From CAZXEU01 sp965207385 (GTDB lineage: Bacteria; Bacteroidota; Rhodothermia; Rhodothermales; Bin80): a stretch of 64,000 bases of DNA. The DNA is taken from NCBI GenBank assembly GCA_965207385.1, contig CBDBLZ010000014.1, positions 1 through 64,000 of the forward strand, in the 5' to 3' direction. Of this stretch, positions 51,013 through 59,133 are shown piece after piece. The position numbers and the translations under genes were made by a program. The notes below the pieces were generated by a model, which saw only the letters and a program-made list of their open reading frames with translations, was not told where the DNA came from and made no database searches. Numbering within the stretch: the first letter of the stretch is position 1; each line of letters starts with the position of its first letter.

Positions 51013-51035
51013 CCGGTTGTCCGCGTGGAATGCTC

Positions 51036-51488
51036 CTATTCGGAGTCTTCCTCGAGGGGTGGAGCTTCAGAGCGCCGTCCGCTGCGCCTGGTGCGGCGAC
51101 GCCGAGACCGCCGCGTCTCCACCTCGGAATCATTGAAGTCCACGAGCTCCAGCACGGCCATCTCGGCTCCGTCCCCGCTACGCTGGCCAAGTTTGACGAC
51201 GCGCGTATAGCCACCCGGCCGATCGCCCACACGCTCGGCTACTTCCGAAAAAAGCTCGGCCGTAGCGTGCTTGTCACGCAATCGCCGGAAGACGTTGCGC
51301 CGGTTGTGTGTCGTATCCTCCTTGGACCTTGTAATGAGCGGCTCCACGAATACCCGGGTCGCCCTCGCCTTGGCAAGCGTGGTGCGAATTCGCTTGTGGA
51401 GGATCAAGGCCCCGGAGAGCGCAGCGAGCGTTGCTGCGCGGTGGGAATTCGTCCGACCAAGCTTGTGACCCTTCCTGGCATGTCGCAT
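51036..51488 (-). CDS. rplQ: Ribosomal protein L17
   Basis: A 150-residue large-subunit protein. The N-terminal 'MRHARKGHKLGRTNSHRAATLAALSGALI' and 'HKRIRTTLAKARATRVFVEPLITRSKEDTTHNRRNVFRRLRDK' are standard. The last 30 residues are an Arg-rich then acidic extension ('RRSRRRRTRRSGRRSEAPPLEED') beyond the usual ~120 residues. It is the terminal gene of the operon, 16 bp after rpoA, followed by a strong terminator. Confidence 0.97.
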   Translation of the reverse strand: MRHARKGHKLGRTNSHRAATLAALSGALILHKRIRTTLAKARATRVFVEPLITRSKEDTTHNRRNVFRRLRDKHATAELFSEVAERVGDRPGGYTRVVKLGQRSGDGAEMAVLELVDFNDSEVETRRSRRRRTRRSGRRSEAPPLEEDSE

Positions 51489-51504
51489 GATCCTTACCTC
51501 GCAG

Positions 51505-52485
51505 TCAGGCTTCGTCCTCTTCGTAGGGCGTTACATCCATGCCGAAATTCAGGCCCCGGTCTTCCAGCACTACCACGAGTTCCTGAAGCGATTTGCGCCC
51601 GAAATTGCGGAACTTCAGCATCTCCTGCTCACCGCGTCGCACAAGGTCACCGATGGTCTTGATGTTGGCGGCCTTGAGACAATTCTGTGCCCGTACGGAC
51701 AATTCCAGATCTTCGACAGACTGCGCCAGCATCTCCCGGGTGCGCTGCGACTGGGCATCTATCGTGCCGGACTTCATGGCGGCAATCGGGACGGCGTCCA
51801 TGGAGAGAAACAGATTGACGTGGTCCCGAAGGATCAAGGCAGCCTGCGTAAGTGCCTCGTCGGGCTGCACGGATCCGTCCGTGGAGATCTCGATCTCCAG
51901 GCGCTCGTAATTGATCTTCTGCCCCACCCGCGTCGGCTTGACCGTATAGCGCACGTTCCTGATCGGCGTATACACGGCGTCAATGGCTATAACGCCGATC
52001 GGGTCGTCCGCCCGCTTGTTCTCGTCGGCCGGTACGTAGCCTCGGCCCTGCTCTACGCGCAGCTCCACGGCAAAGCTGGCTTCCGGACCCAGCGTGGCAA
52101 TGTGATGGTCGGGATTCAGCACCTCGTATTCAGAGGTGGCCTCGTCCAGATCACCGGCGGTCCACGCGCCGGGACCCTTGACGCGCAAGTGGATTGCGCC
52201 GCTTGCGTAGTCCCGCGCCTTGAAGCGAACACCCTTCAGATTGAGGATGATATCCGCTACGTCCTCGGTCACGCCGGCAATGGTGGAGAATTCGTGCTGC
52301 ACGCCGTCGATCCTTACTGCCGTGACCACGACACCCTTCAGAGAGGACAGCAGAACGCGGCGAAGCGCGTTGCCAATTGTGACGCCGAAGCCGCGCTCCA
52401 GCGGCTGGATCACGAAACTCCCATAAGACCGGGTTGCTTTCTGTGCAAAGACGCCTTCGGGCATCTGGATTCCGTAGTCGCTCAT
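51505..52485 (-). CDS. rpoA: RNA polymerase alpha subunit
   Basis: A 326-residue alpha subunit. The N-terminal dimerisation domain shows 'YGSFVIQPLERGFGVTIGNALRRVLLSSLKGVVVTAVRIDGVQHEFSTIAGVTEDVADIILNLKGVRF'. The linker leads to the C-terminal domain, 'QSVEDLELSVRAQNCLKAANIKTIGDLVRRGEQEMLKFRNFGRKSLQELVVVLEDRGLNFGMDV', with the helix-hairpin-helix that touches UP elements and activators. The length is typical. It lies 29 bp after rpsD and 16 bp before rplQ. Confidence 0.98.
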   Translation of the reverse strand: MSDYGIQMPEGVFAQKATRSYGSFVIQPLERGFGVTIGNALRRVLLSSLKGVVVTAVRIDGVQHEFSTIAGVTEDVADIILNLKGVRFKARDYASGAIHLRVKGPGAWTAGDLDEATSEYEVLNPDHHIATLGPEASFAVELRVEQGRGYVPADENKRADDPIGVIAIDAVYTPIRNVRYTVKPTRVGQKINYERLEIEISTDGSVQPDEALTQAALILRDHVNLFLSMDAVPIAAMKSGTIDAQSQRTREMLAQSVEDLELSVRAQNCLKAANIKTIGDLVRRGEQEMLKFRNFGRKSLQELVVVLEDRGLNFGMDVTPYEEDEA

Positions 52486-52514
52486 TGTAATCGGGTTAGG
52501 AGAAAGGACTGCTC

Positions 52515-53117
52515 CTACTTGGAATACAACTCGACGATGAGTTGCTCTTTGATGTTTTCCGGGATGTCGGCCCGGCTGGGATAGTCCAGGAATTTGCCCC
52601 TAAGCTGCCTGCGCTCCAGTTCCAGCCAGGGGAAGGAGCGGCGATGCAGACGGACATTGTCATGGAAGATGCCGGACTGCCGGCTCCTGGGCCGGACCGT
52701 CAATATGTCGCCAGGACGCAATTGGAAGGACGGAATGTTCACCACGCGGTCGTTGACCATGATGTGGCCATGCGTGACGAACTGGCGGGCCTGTCGCCGC
52801 GTGGCACCAATGCCCAGACGAAAAACGGTGTTGTCGAGACGTGCCTCGAGGAATCGGAGCAGGTTCTCACCCGTGACGCCCTTCTTGCGGGCCGCCTTTT
52901 CGAACAGGTTGCGAAACTGGCGCTCAAGCATGCCATAGGTGTGCTTCGCCTTCTGCTTTTCCTTGAGCTGCACTGCATACTCGCTTTCACGGCGCCGCCG
53001 CGCGCGGCCGTGCTGGCCCGGCGGGTTGGGCTTGCGCTCCAGTGCCTTGCTCGGGCCGAAAATAGGCTCCTTGAACCGTCGCGCAATCTTTTGCTTGGGG
53101 CCTCTGTAACGGGCCAT
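52515..53117 (-). CDS. rpsD: Ribosomal protein S4
   Basis: A 200-residue small-subunit primary 16S rRNA binder. 'MARYRGPKQKIARRFKEPIFG' and 'NPPGQHGRARRRRESEYAVQLKEKQKAKHTYGMLERQF' begin it; the S4 RNA-binding domain is 'RLDNTVFRLGIGATRRQARQFVTHGHIMVNDRVVNIPSFQLRPGD'. There is no N-terminal CxxC zinc site, so it is a zinc-free form. S4 commonly autoregulates the alpha operon by binding its own mRNA; no such site was defined here. It is 33 bp after rpsK. Confidence 0.98.
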   Translation of the reverse strand: MARYRGPKQKIARRFKEPIFGPSKALERKPNPPGQHGRARRRRESEYAVQLKEKQKAKHTYGMLERQFRNLFEKAARKKGVTGENLLRFLEARLDNTVFRLGIGATRRQARQFVTHGHIMVNDRVVNIPSFQLRPGDILTVRPRSRQSGIFHDNVRLHRRSFPWLELERRQLRGKFLDYPSRADIPENIKEQLIVELYSK

Positions 53118-53150
53118 GTCAGTGATACCTGCCGTTTGAGGGATGAAACA

Positions 53151-53558
53151 TCAAACGCGCCGCCTCTTCGGAGGCCGGCAGCCGTTGTGCGGTATGGGCG
53201 TGATGTCCCGAATGGCCGCTATCTCCAGTCCCGAGGTTGACAGCGCCCTGATGGCAGACTCCCGACCGGAGCCGGGACCCTTCACGTACACTTCCACACG
53301 GCGCAGTCCCAGATCATAGGCTTCCTTGGCGGCCGTCGTAGAGGCCACTTGCGCCGCGTAAGGCGTACTCTTGCGGCTTCCCTTGAAGCCTTCCTTGCCG
53401 GAACTGGACCAGGAAATACAGTTGCCGTACTGGTCCGTGACCGTAATGATTACGTTGTTGAATGTGGAGCGGATGAATACCATGCCGTTGGATTCCACCA
53501 CGACATTCTTCCTGCGTACCCGTGCGGTGCGCTGTCGCCTGACCTGCCGTTTTGCCAT
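53151..53558 (-). CDS. rpsK: Ribosomal protein S11
   Basis: A 135-residue small-subunit platform protein. 'NGMVFIRSTFNNVIITVTDQYGNCISWSSSGKEGFKGSRKSTPYAAQVAS' and the C-terminal 'VKGPGSGRESAIRALSTSGLEIAAIRDITPIPHNGCRPPKRRRV' are near invariant in the family. It sits 15 bp after rpsM. Confidence 0.98.
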   Translation of the reverse strand: MAKRQVRRQRTARVRRKNVVVESNGMVFIRSTFNNVIITVTDQYGNCISWSSSGKEGFKGSRKSTPYAAQVASTTAAKEAYDLGLRRVEVYVKGPGSGRESAIRALSTSGLEIAAIRDITPIPHNGCRPPKRRRV

Positions 53559-53573
53559 TTGGGAATGCCGGAT

Positions 53574-53954
53574 TTATTTGCGTGGCGCCTTCTTCTTGCC
53601 CGCAACCGTCTTCTTGCGCCCCTTGCGCGTGCGCGCATTGGTTTGCGTTCGCTGGCCCCGAACGGGCAATCCGCGACGATGCCGCAGTCCCCGGTAGGAA
53701 CCGATGTCCATCAGCCGCTTGATGTTCATGTGCACCTCGGAGCGGAGCGGCCCCTCGACCAGATAGTGATCCTCCACCAATCTGCGAACCTTCTTGGTCT
53801 GGTCCTCCGTCCACTCTTCCGGGTGCCGGTCAGGATCGAGGCCCACGCGCTCCAGGATTTCCACGGCTCTCGACCTACCGATGCCGTATATCGCCGTAAG
53901 CGCTATTTCGCCGCGCTTGCGAGGAGGAACATCTACTCCCGCTATTCTTGGCAT
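53574..53954 (-). CDS. rpsM: Ribosomal protein S13
   Basis: A 126-residue small-subunit head protein. 'MPRIAGVDVPPRKRGEIALTAIYGIGRSRAVEILERVGLD' and 'IGSYRGLRHRRGLPVRGQRTQTNARTRKG' identify it; the Arg/Lys-rich C-terminus reaches the P-site tRNA. It starts 23 bp after rpmJ, which is the usual order in this group. Confidence 0.98.
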   Translation of the reverse strand: MPRIAGVDVPPRKRGEIALTAIYGIGRSRAVEILERVGLDPDRHPEEWTEDQTKKVRRLVEDHYLVEGPLRSEVHMNIKRLMDIGSYRGLRHRRGLPVRGQRTQTNARTRKGRKKTVAGKKKAPRK

Positions 53955-53977
53955 AATGCTACCTCGGCCGGGGGCTC

Positions 53978-54094
53978 CTAACCCTGACGCTGCTTGTTTC
54001 GGGGGTTCTTTTTGTTAATGACGTAGAGGCGACCCTTACGGCGGACAATCTTGTCGTCCGAACTCCGCTTCTTGATACTCGCTCGTACTTTCAT
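53978..54094 (-). CDS. rpmJ: Ribosomal protein L36 (zinc-free form)
   Basis: A 38-residue protein, read directly from the minus strand. It begins 'MKVRASIKKRSSDDKIVRRK' and ends 'NPRNKQRQG', the L36 signature. The usual CxxC...C...H zinc ligands are all missing: the first pair is replaced by 'SSDD', and the later Cys by Asn in 'VINKKN'. It is therefore a C-minus form that does not need zinc. It lies between infA (71-bp gap) and rpsM (23-bp gap), the expected place. ATG at 54094. Confidence 0.95.
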   Translation of the reverse strand: MKVRASIKKRSSDDKIVRRKGRLYVINKKNPRNKQRQG

Positions 54095-54165
54095 GGCCGT
54101 CGTGATTGGTCTACAGAGAGGCGCTCAAGCCGAATAGTACGCTGGCACCAGCTATTGGTTCACAG

Positions 54166-54384
54166 CTATTTGTAGCGATAGACAATGCGGCCCTTGGTAA
54201 GGTCAAAGGGCGACAACTCTACCTTTACCCGGTCCCCGGGCAGGATCTTGATATAGTACATGCGCATCTTGCCGGAAAGGAGTCCGAGAATGGCATGGCC
54301 GTTCTCAAGTCGCACGCGGAACTGCGCATTGGGCAGGGCCTCGATCACTTCTCCGTCCAGCTCGATGGATTTCTGCTTAGCCAT
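54166..54384 (-). CDS. infA: Translation initiation factor IF-1
   Basis: A 72-residue OB-fold factor that occupies the ribosomal A site during initiation. 'MAKQKSIELDGEVIEALPNAQFRVRLENGHAILGLLSGKMRMYYIKILPGDRVKVELSPFDLTKGRIVYRYK'-type core matches the family end to end (only short pieces are needed: 'ALPNAQFRVRLENGH', 'LPGDRVKVE', 'GRIVYR'). Its start overlaps the map stop by 8 bp. Confidence 0.98.
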   Translation of the reverse strand: MAKQKSIELDGEVIEALPNAQFRVRLENGHAILGLLSGKMRMYYIKILPGDRVKVELSPFDLTKGRIVYRYK

Positions 54385-55192
54385 ACGTGGGTTCTGCTAT
54401 GGAGTATGGTGGTAGGGTAACGTCTTCGATATAGTCGAAGGTAGTAAGCACCTCCGGTCCGTGGTGCCCGATGGCAACCATGTGTTCATAATGTGCCGAA
54501 TTGGCGCCGTCCGCCGTTCGCACGGTCCATCCGTCACGATCCGTGACGATGCGGTACGTGCCGCGATTGATCATGGGCTCAAGGCAGAATACCAGTCCGG
54601 CGCGCAGTTTTCTCCCCGACCGCGGCTGGCCCACATTGGGCACCTGGGGTTCCTCGTGCAAGGCACGCCCGATGCCGTGTCCGACGAGCTCCCGGACAAC
54701 GCCGTAGCCACGGGTTTCGCAGTGCCGCTGGACGGCGTTTGACACGTCGCCCAGCCGATGACCAGGCCGGGACTGCTCTACGCCCTTTTTCAGGGACTCC
54801 ATTGTGGCTCGGCACAGGCGCGCGTCGTCCGCGTGGATGTCATCGACGGCAAAGGTGAACGCGCTGTCGCCGTAATACCCGCGGAAATGCACGCCACAGT
54901 CAATGGAAACGACGTCTCCGGCCTGAAGCTCATACGAACCGGGAAGACCGTGCACAACCTCATCGTTAACCGAAACGCAAAGCGTTCCCGGAAACGGAGG
55001 CAGTGATCCAACCCTGTAGCCCTTGAACGCGGGCTCGGCGCCCTGAGCCCGTACATACCTCTCAGCCTCTCGATCGAGCTGGGCTGTCGTGATGCCCGGC
55101 TCCACGTAGCGAGCCACTTCCGCAAGTGTGCGGCTGACAATGTCGGCACACGTCCGCAGCACGTCGATCTCCTTGTCCGTCTTCAAGCCCAT
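54377..55192 (-). CDS. map: Type I methionine aminopeptidase
   Basis: A 271-residue enzyme that removes the initiator Met from new proteins. All metal and catalytic residues are seen: H81 ('VVHGLP'), D98 ('SIDCG'), D109 ('YYGDSAF'), H172 ('GHGIGRALHEEP'), E205 ('FCLEPM'), E236 ('AHYEHMV'). A short C-terminal tail of about 15 residues exceeds the minimal type I enzyme. It is 10 bp after secY and overlaps infA by 8 bp. Confidence 0.98.
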   Translation of the reverse strand: MGLKTDKEIDVLRTCADIVSRTLAEVARYVEPGITTAQLDREAERYVRAQGAEPAFKGYRVGSLPPFPGTLCVSVNDEVVHGLPGSYELQAGDVVSIDCGVHFRGYYGDSAFTFAVDDIHADDARLCRATMESLKKGVEQSRPGHRLGDVSNAVQRHCETRGYGVVRELVGHGIGRALHEEPQVPNVGQPRSGRKLRAGLVFCLEPMINRGTYRIVTDRDGWTVRTADGANSAHYEHMVAIGHHGPEVLTTFDYIEDVTLPPYSIAEPTYG

Positions 55193-55202
55193 GCCATGTG
55201 CG

Positions 55203-56522
55203 TCAGCCCCGGCGACCCCGGATCCGGCCTCCTTTCATGAACCCATCGTAGTGCCGCATGAGCAGGTGGCTCTCTACCTGCTTCAGCGTATCCAGCGTCA
55301 CGCCCACCATGATCAGCAAGCTCGTGCCACCGAAGAACTGGGCAAACTGCTGCGTCTCCGTGATGCCCAGCTGGACGGCAAAGGCAGGCAGGATGGCCGC
55401 AAAGCCGATAAACAGCGAGCCCGGCAGCGTAACGCGCGTCAGGATATCGTCAATACGCTCGCTAGTCTGCCGCCCCGGACGAATTCCGGGGATGAAGCCT
55501 CCCTGGCGCTTCATGGTATCCGCCATCTCCTTCGGGTTTACGGCGATTGCCGTATAGAAGTAGGTAAAGAACACGCAGACGAAGAAGAATATGATGGAAT
55601 AGCCCCAGCCGGTAAAGTCGAGAAACAGAGCCCCGAACTGCTGCATGAACTCACTGTTCGGAAAGAACTGCGCGATCGTCCCCGGCACAAACATGATGGA
55701 CTGCGCGAAAATGATGGGCATCACGCCTGCGGCATTTACGCGAATGGGCAGATACTGGGTCGTACCGCCGTAAACCTTGCGCCCTACGACCCGCTTGGCA
55801 TACTGCACCGGAACGCGGCGCGTACCCTGGGTCATGAGCACGACAAAGGCTGTGACCAGCACCAGCACGCCCAGTTCGAACAAAAACAGGAACAGGTTCG
55901 GCATCTGCCGAAACTCGTTCACGAACGCCTGGGGAAGGAACGCAATGATGCCGATGGTAATGATGAGCGAGATTCCATTGCCAATGCCGCTTTCCGTGAT
56001 GCGCTCTCCAAGCCACATCACAAACATCGTTCCGGCCGTGAGCACGATAACGGTAGTGATCATGAAGAAGGTCGGATTGATCACAACCGCATTGGGCACG
56101 GTGCCGAGCAGAAATATGCTGTACCCGATGGACTGCAGGGCCGTGATGCCCGCCGTGCCATAACGCGTCAACTGCGTGATCTTGCGCCTGCCTTCCTCGC
56201 CCTCTCTCTGGAGCTTCTGGAAATAGGGCACGGCGGCACCCAGAAGCTGTATGATGATCGAGGCCGTGATGTAGGGCATAATGCCCAGGGCAAAGACTCC
56301 GGCCTGCAGGAAGGCCCCGCCCACAAACAAATTGAAAAAGCCGAACAGGTTGTTTGGGCCTCCGGAAGAGAAGATCTCCTTGAGCACCGCCGCGTCGATC
56401 CCCGGAAGCGTCACATAGGCACCTACGCGGTAGATCACAAGGATGATCAGCGTGTAGATGATGCGCGTGCGCAGCTCTGTGATCTTCCAGATGTTGCGCA
56501 GGCTTTCGGCAAAGCTGGCCAT
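55203..56522 (-). CDS. secY: Preprotein translocase subunit SecY
   Basis: A 439-residue, ten-helix channel of the Sec translocon. 'SLRNIWKITELRTRIIYTLIILVIYRVGAYVTLPGID' begins it. The plug region ('NLFGFFNLFVGGAFLQAGVFALGIMPYITASIIIQLL') and the loop 'RRVPVQYAKRVVGRKVYGGTTQYLPIRVNAAGVMPIIFA' are typical. The final cytoplasmic tail 'SHLLMRHYDGFMKGGRIRGRRG' is a close match for Bacteroidota/Rhodothermota SecY. No adk gene separates it from map, as is usual for that group. Confidence 0.98.
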   Translation of the reverse strand: MASFAESLRNIWKITELRTRIIYTLIILVIYRVGAYVTLPGIDAAVLKEIFSSGGPNNLFGFFNLFVGGAFLQAGVFALGIMPYITASIIIQLLGAAVPYFQKLQREGEEGRRKITQLTRYGTAGITALQSIGYSIFLLGTVPNAVVINPTFFMITTVIVLTAGTMFVMWLGERITESGIGNGISLIITIGIIAFLPQAFVNEFRQMPNLFLFLFELGVLVLVTAFVVLMTQGTRRVPVQYAKRVVGRKVYGGTTQYLPIRVNAAGVMPIIFAQSIMFVPGTIAQFFPNSEFMQQFGALFLDFTGWGYSIIFFFVCVFFTYFYTAIAVNPKEMADTMKRQGGFIPGIRPGRQTSERIDDILTRVTLPGSLFIGFAAILPAFAVQLGITETQQFAQFFGGTSLLIMVGVTLDTLKQVESHLLMRHYDGFMKGGRIRGRRG

Positions 56523-56549
56523 GAACTGTTCTCGGGTTAAAGTGCGTGC

Positions 56550-57011
56550 CTAACGCGCGGTGGCCGTTCCGCCGGCAGCCTCGATCTTCTGCCGCGCCGA
56601 TTGACTGAATGCGTGCGCTTCCACGACAAGCGGCCCAGTTGCTTCGCCGTCTCCAAGTATCTTGATGCGATCGTCCCTGCGTGCCTGGCCCGCGGCGCAA
56701 AGCGCCTCGGGAGTAATGCCCTGGTCAGCATCCAGGCGGCCTGACTCCACTAGTTCGGCGAGACGCCCGACGCTCAGTACGCGGTAACGAACCCGAAACG
56801 GATTCTTGAAGCCGAATTTGGGCACGCGGCGCTGCAACGGCATCTGCCCTCCCTCGAACCATGAAGGCATTCTGTGATTGCCGGTGCGGCTCTTCTGGCC
56901 CTTGTTGCCCCGGGTCGAGCTGTGTCCGCCCTTTCCGGAACCAACGCCGCGCCCTATGCGCTTGCGCCGCCTTGTGGATCCCGGCGCGGGCGACAGGTTG
57001 CTTAGATTCAT
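56550..57011 (-). CDS. rplO: Ribosomal protein L15
   Basis: A 153-residue large-subunit protein. 'MNLSNLSPAPGSTRRRKRIGRGVGSGKGGHSSTRGNKGQKSRTG' and 'SWFEGGQMPLQRRVPKFGFKNPFRVRYRVLSVGRLAELV' are the family signature; the C-terminus 'HAFSQSARQKIEAAGGTAT' is standard. It is 15 bp after rpmD and 27 bp before secY. Confidence 0.98.
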   Translation of the reverse strand: MNLSNLSPAPGSTRRRKRIGRGVGSGKGGHSSTRGNKGQKSRTGNHRMPSWFEGGQMPLQRRVPKFGFKNPFRVRYRVLSVGRLAELVESGRLDADQGITPEALCAAGQARRDDRIKILGDGEATGPLVVEAHAFSQSARQKIEAAGGTATAR

Positions 57012-57026
57012 GTAATTCTGCCCGTG

Positions 57027-57206
57027 TTATTGGGTCTCGGTAACCTCGACCAGGTGGCGTACCATGCGAATCATGCCGCGAATGGCAGGCGTGTCCTTCT
57101 GGTACACCGTGTGATGCATGCGGCGCAGCCCGAGCGCCTCCATAGTCCGGCGCTGGCGCGCAGACGCGTGAATGAGGCTTCTTATCTGTGTCACTTTCAG
57201 CTGCAT
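57027..57206 (-). CDS. rpmD: Ribosomal protein L30
   Basis: A 59-residue large-subunit protein: 'MQLKVTQIRSLIHASARQRRTMEALGLRRMHHTVYQKDTPAIRGMIRMVRHLVEVTE' pattern, the normal bacterial size. The ATG at 57206 is four bases after the rpsE stop. The longer open frame to 57398 is inside rpsE and is not coding. Confidence 0.96.
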   Translation of the reverse strand: MQLKVTQIRSLIHASARQRRTMEALGLRRMHHTVYQKDTPAIRGMIRMVRHLVEVTETQ

Positions 57207-57210
57207 GACC

Positions 57211-57744
57211 CTATCCTTCGAAAACGCGTCGCAGCGGCAGACCCCGTCGGCGTGCCACCTCGACGGGATCCTCCAGGCTTCGCAGGGCAGCCAACGTTGC
57301 GCCGACCTGGTTATGCGGATTGCTTGTGCCCAGCGACTTGGACAGAATGTTCTTGATGCCGGCACACTCAAGCACCGCGCGGACGCCCCCGCCTGCAATA
57401 ACCCCGGTGCCCTCCGAGGCCGGCTGCAAGAGAACGCGACCCGCGTCTTGCTTGCCGGTAACCCGATGCGGGATGGTTCCTCGACCGGTCACCGGCACCG
57501 TGATAAGCCGCTTCTTGGCCGCCTCCGTCCCCTTGGCAATGGCATCGGCGACTTCATTGGCCTTGCCCAGGCCCGCGCCTACCTTGCCCTTGCCGTCACC
57601 GACGACGACCACGGCGTTGAATGAAAACCGGCGGCCGCCCTTGACCACCTTGGCCACGCGATTGACCGTGACCAGACGCTCGATCCAGTCGGACTGCGCT
57701 CCCGAATCATCCGATGAACGGCGTCCGCCCCTGTCCCTTGCCAT
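57211..57744 (-). CDS. rpsE: Ribosomal protein S5
   Basis: A 177-residue small-subunit protein involved in decoding fidelity. 'ERLVTVNRVAKVVKGGRRFSFNAVVVVGDGKGKVGAGLGKANEVADAIAKGTEAAKKRLITVP' and 'RVLLQPASEGTGVIAGGGVRAVLECAGIKNILSKSLGTSNPHNQV' identify it. The ATG at 57744 is preferred over a GTG six bases upstream. Confidence 0.98.
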   Translation of the reverse strand: MARDRGGRRSSDDSGAQSDWIERLVTVNRVAKVVKGGRRFSFNAVVVVGDGKGKVGAGLGKANEVADAIAKGTEAAKKRLITVPVTGRGTIPHRVTGKQDAGRVLLQPASEGTGVIAGGGVRAVLECAGIKNILSKSLGTSNPHNQVGATLAALRSLEDPVEVARRRGLPLRRVFEG

Positions 57745-57765
57745 ATGCACGCCTGCTAAGTGTGA

Positions 57766-58131
57766 TTAAAACGCCAGTCCGCCCTCGCGCGCGCCTTCGG
57801 CCAGCGCCCGCACGCGACCGAGGTAGCGGTATCCATTCCTGTCGAAAATCGCCGACTGTATGCCTGCCTCGCGAGCGCGCGCCGCAAGCGTTTTGCCGAC
57901 AGCCTGGCCCACTTCGAGAGAGCTCCCGGTAAGCTCCGCCTCTGCCAGAGAAGAGGCTGACGCCAGGGTCGTGCCCGAAATGTCGTCTACAAGTTGGGCA
58001 TAAATGTGCCTGTTTGAGCGGAACACGGTAAGCCGGGGACGCTCCCGTGTACCGTGCACACGCTTGCGTACGCTTCGCTTGACTCGCCGACGCCGTGCCG
58101 CCTTGAGGGTTCTGGCCTTTCCTTCTGCCAT
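57766..58131 (-). CDS. rplR: Ribosomal protein L18
   Basis: A 121-residue 5S rRNA-binding protein. 'RRRVKRSVRKRVHGTRERPRLTVFRSNRHIYAQLVDDISGTTLASASSL' and the C-terminal 'SAIFDRNGYRYLGRVRALAEGAREGGLAF' are diagnostic. Twelve bases follow rplF. Confidence 0.98.
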   Translation of the reverse strand: MAEGKARTLKAARRRRVKRSVRKRVHGTRERPRLTVFRSNRHIYAQLVDDISGTTLASASSLAEAELTGSSLEVGQAVGKTLAARAREAGIQSAIFDRNGYRYLGRVRALAEGAREGGLAF

Positions 58132-58143
58132 GGTAACTGTGTC

Positions 58144-58701
58144 CTATCTAGCCGCCGTCTTGCCGGCCTTGCGGCGTACATATTCTCCCACGTAGCGCAC
58201 GCCCTTGCCCTTGTACGGCTCCGGCGGGCGCAGCCCGCGAATCTTGGCCGCCACGTGGCCCACCATTTGCTTGTCAATGCCCTCGACCGTGATCCTGGGA
58301 TTCTGGCCGCGCCGACCGGCCTCCGCTGTTACGGTCACTTCCGGAGGCGGTACAAAGACTATGAAATGAGAGAATCCGAGTGCCAATTCCAGCACGCCAT
58401 TCTTCACTTCTGCGCGCGAGCCCACGCCCACTATTTCCAGATCCTTGCGGAAGCCCTGCGTAACGCCCGTGACCATGTTGTTGATCAGCGACCGGTACAG
58501 TCCGTGCAGGGCCCGGTGTCGCTTCTGGTTCGAAGCACGCTTGACGCGGATGACACCGTCCTCCTGCTCCACCGAAATGTCGGAACCGATCTCCTGGCGC
58601 AACTCTCCCTTCGGCCCGCGCACCACGACGGCACCCGTCTTCTCAACCACGGCGCTCACGCCGTCCGGAAGCGGAATGGGCAGCCTTCCTATACGTGACA
58701 T
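58144..58701 (-). CDS. rplF: Ribosomal protein L6
   Basis: A 185-residue large-subunit protein with two similar alpha/beta domains. 'MSRIGRLPIPLPDGVSAVVEKTGAVVVRGPKGEL' begins it, and 'TVEGIDKQMVGHVAAKIRGLRPPEPYKGKGVRYVGEYVRRKAGK' is the signature C-terminal stretch binding 23S rRNA near the sarcin-ricin loop. 12 bp after rpsH. Confidence 0.98.
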   Translation of the reverse strand: MSRIGRLPIPLPDGVSAVVEKTGAVVVRGPKGELRQEIGSDISVEQEDGVIRVKRASNQKRHRALHGLYRSLINNMVTGVTQGFRKDLEIVGVGSRAEVKNGVLELALGFSHFIVFVPPPEVTVTAEAGRRGQNPRITVEGIDKQMVGHVAAKIRGLRPPEPYKGKGVRYVGEYVRRKAGKTAAR

Positions 58702-58713
58702 GATGTCTTCCAG

Positions 58714-59115
58714 TTAAAAGACGAACGCCAGCACTTCGCCGCCGGTATTGATTCTGCGAGCCTCCTTATCCGTCATCACCCCCTGCGAGGTCGACACGAT
58801 AGCCGTGCCGAGACCGTTTCGCACCCTGGGCAGGTCTGCGGCCCTGACGTAGGTCCGCAGTCCCGGCCGGGAAGCCCGCTTGAGCTCGCGAATGGCCCCG
58901 CGGCCGAGCCGGTCGTACTTGAGAAAGATGCGAAGCAGTCCCTGTTTACCGTCATCAATGTTGAGAAAGTTGCGGACGTAGCCCTTTTCTACCAGAATCT
59001 TGGTAATGGCCCGCTTCAGCTTGGAGGCAGGCACATCCGTAAAGCGATGCCCGGCCGCCTGCGCATTGCGAATGCGGGAAAGGTAGTCTGCAACGGGGTC
59101 CGTAATGCCACTCAT
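58714..59115 (-). CDS. rpsH: Ribosomal protein S8
   Basis: A 133-residue 16S rRNA-binding protein. 'TDPVADYLSRIRNAQAAGH' and the C-terminal 'RVRNGLGTAIVSTSQGVMTDKEARRINTGGEVLAFVF' are typical ('STS.GVMTD.EAR..N.GGE.L...W' signature). In E. coli S8 is the spc-operon repressor; no such site was identified. 18 bp after rpsN. Confidence 0.98.
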   Translation of the reverse strand: MSGITDPVADYLSRIRNAQAAGHRFTDVPASKLKRAITKILVEKGYVRNFLNIDDGKQGLLRIFLKYDRLGRGAIRELKRASRPGLRTYVRAADLPRVRNGLGTAIVSTSQGVMTDKEARRINTGGEVLAFVF

Positions 59116-59133
59116 GGTTCGTAACGATGTCTT

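Noticed and set aside
55128..56540. 470-residue plus-strand open frame
   Set aside because: It runs antisense to secY and map, whose protein signatures are unmistakable. Its translation is His/Arg/Asp-rich and resembles no family.
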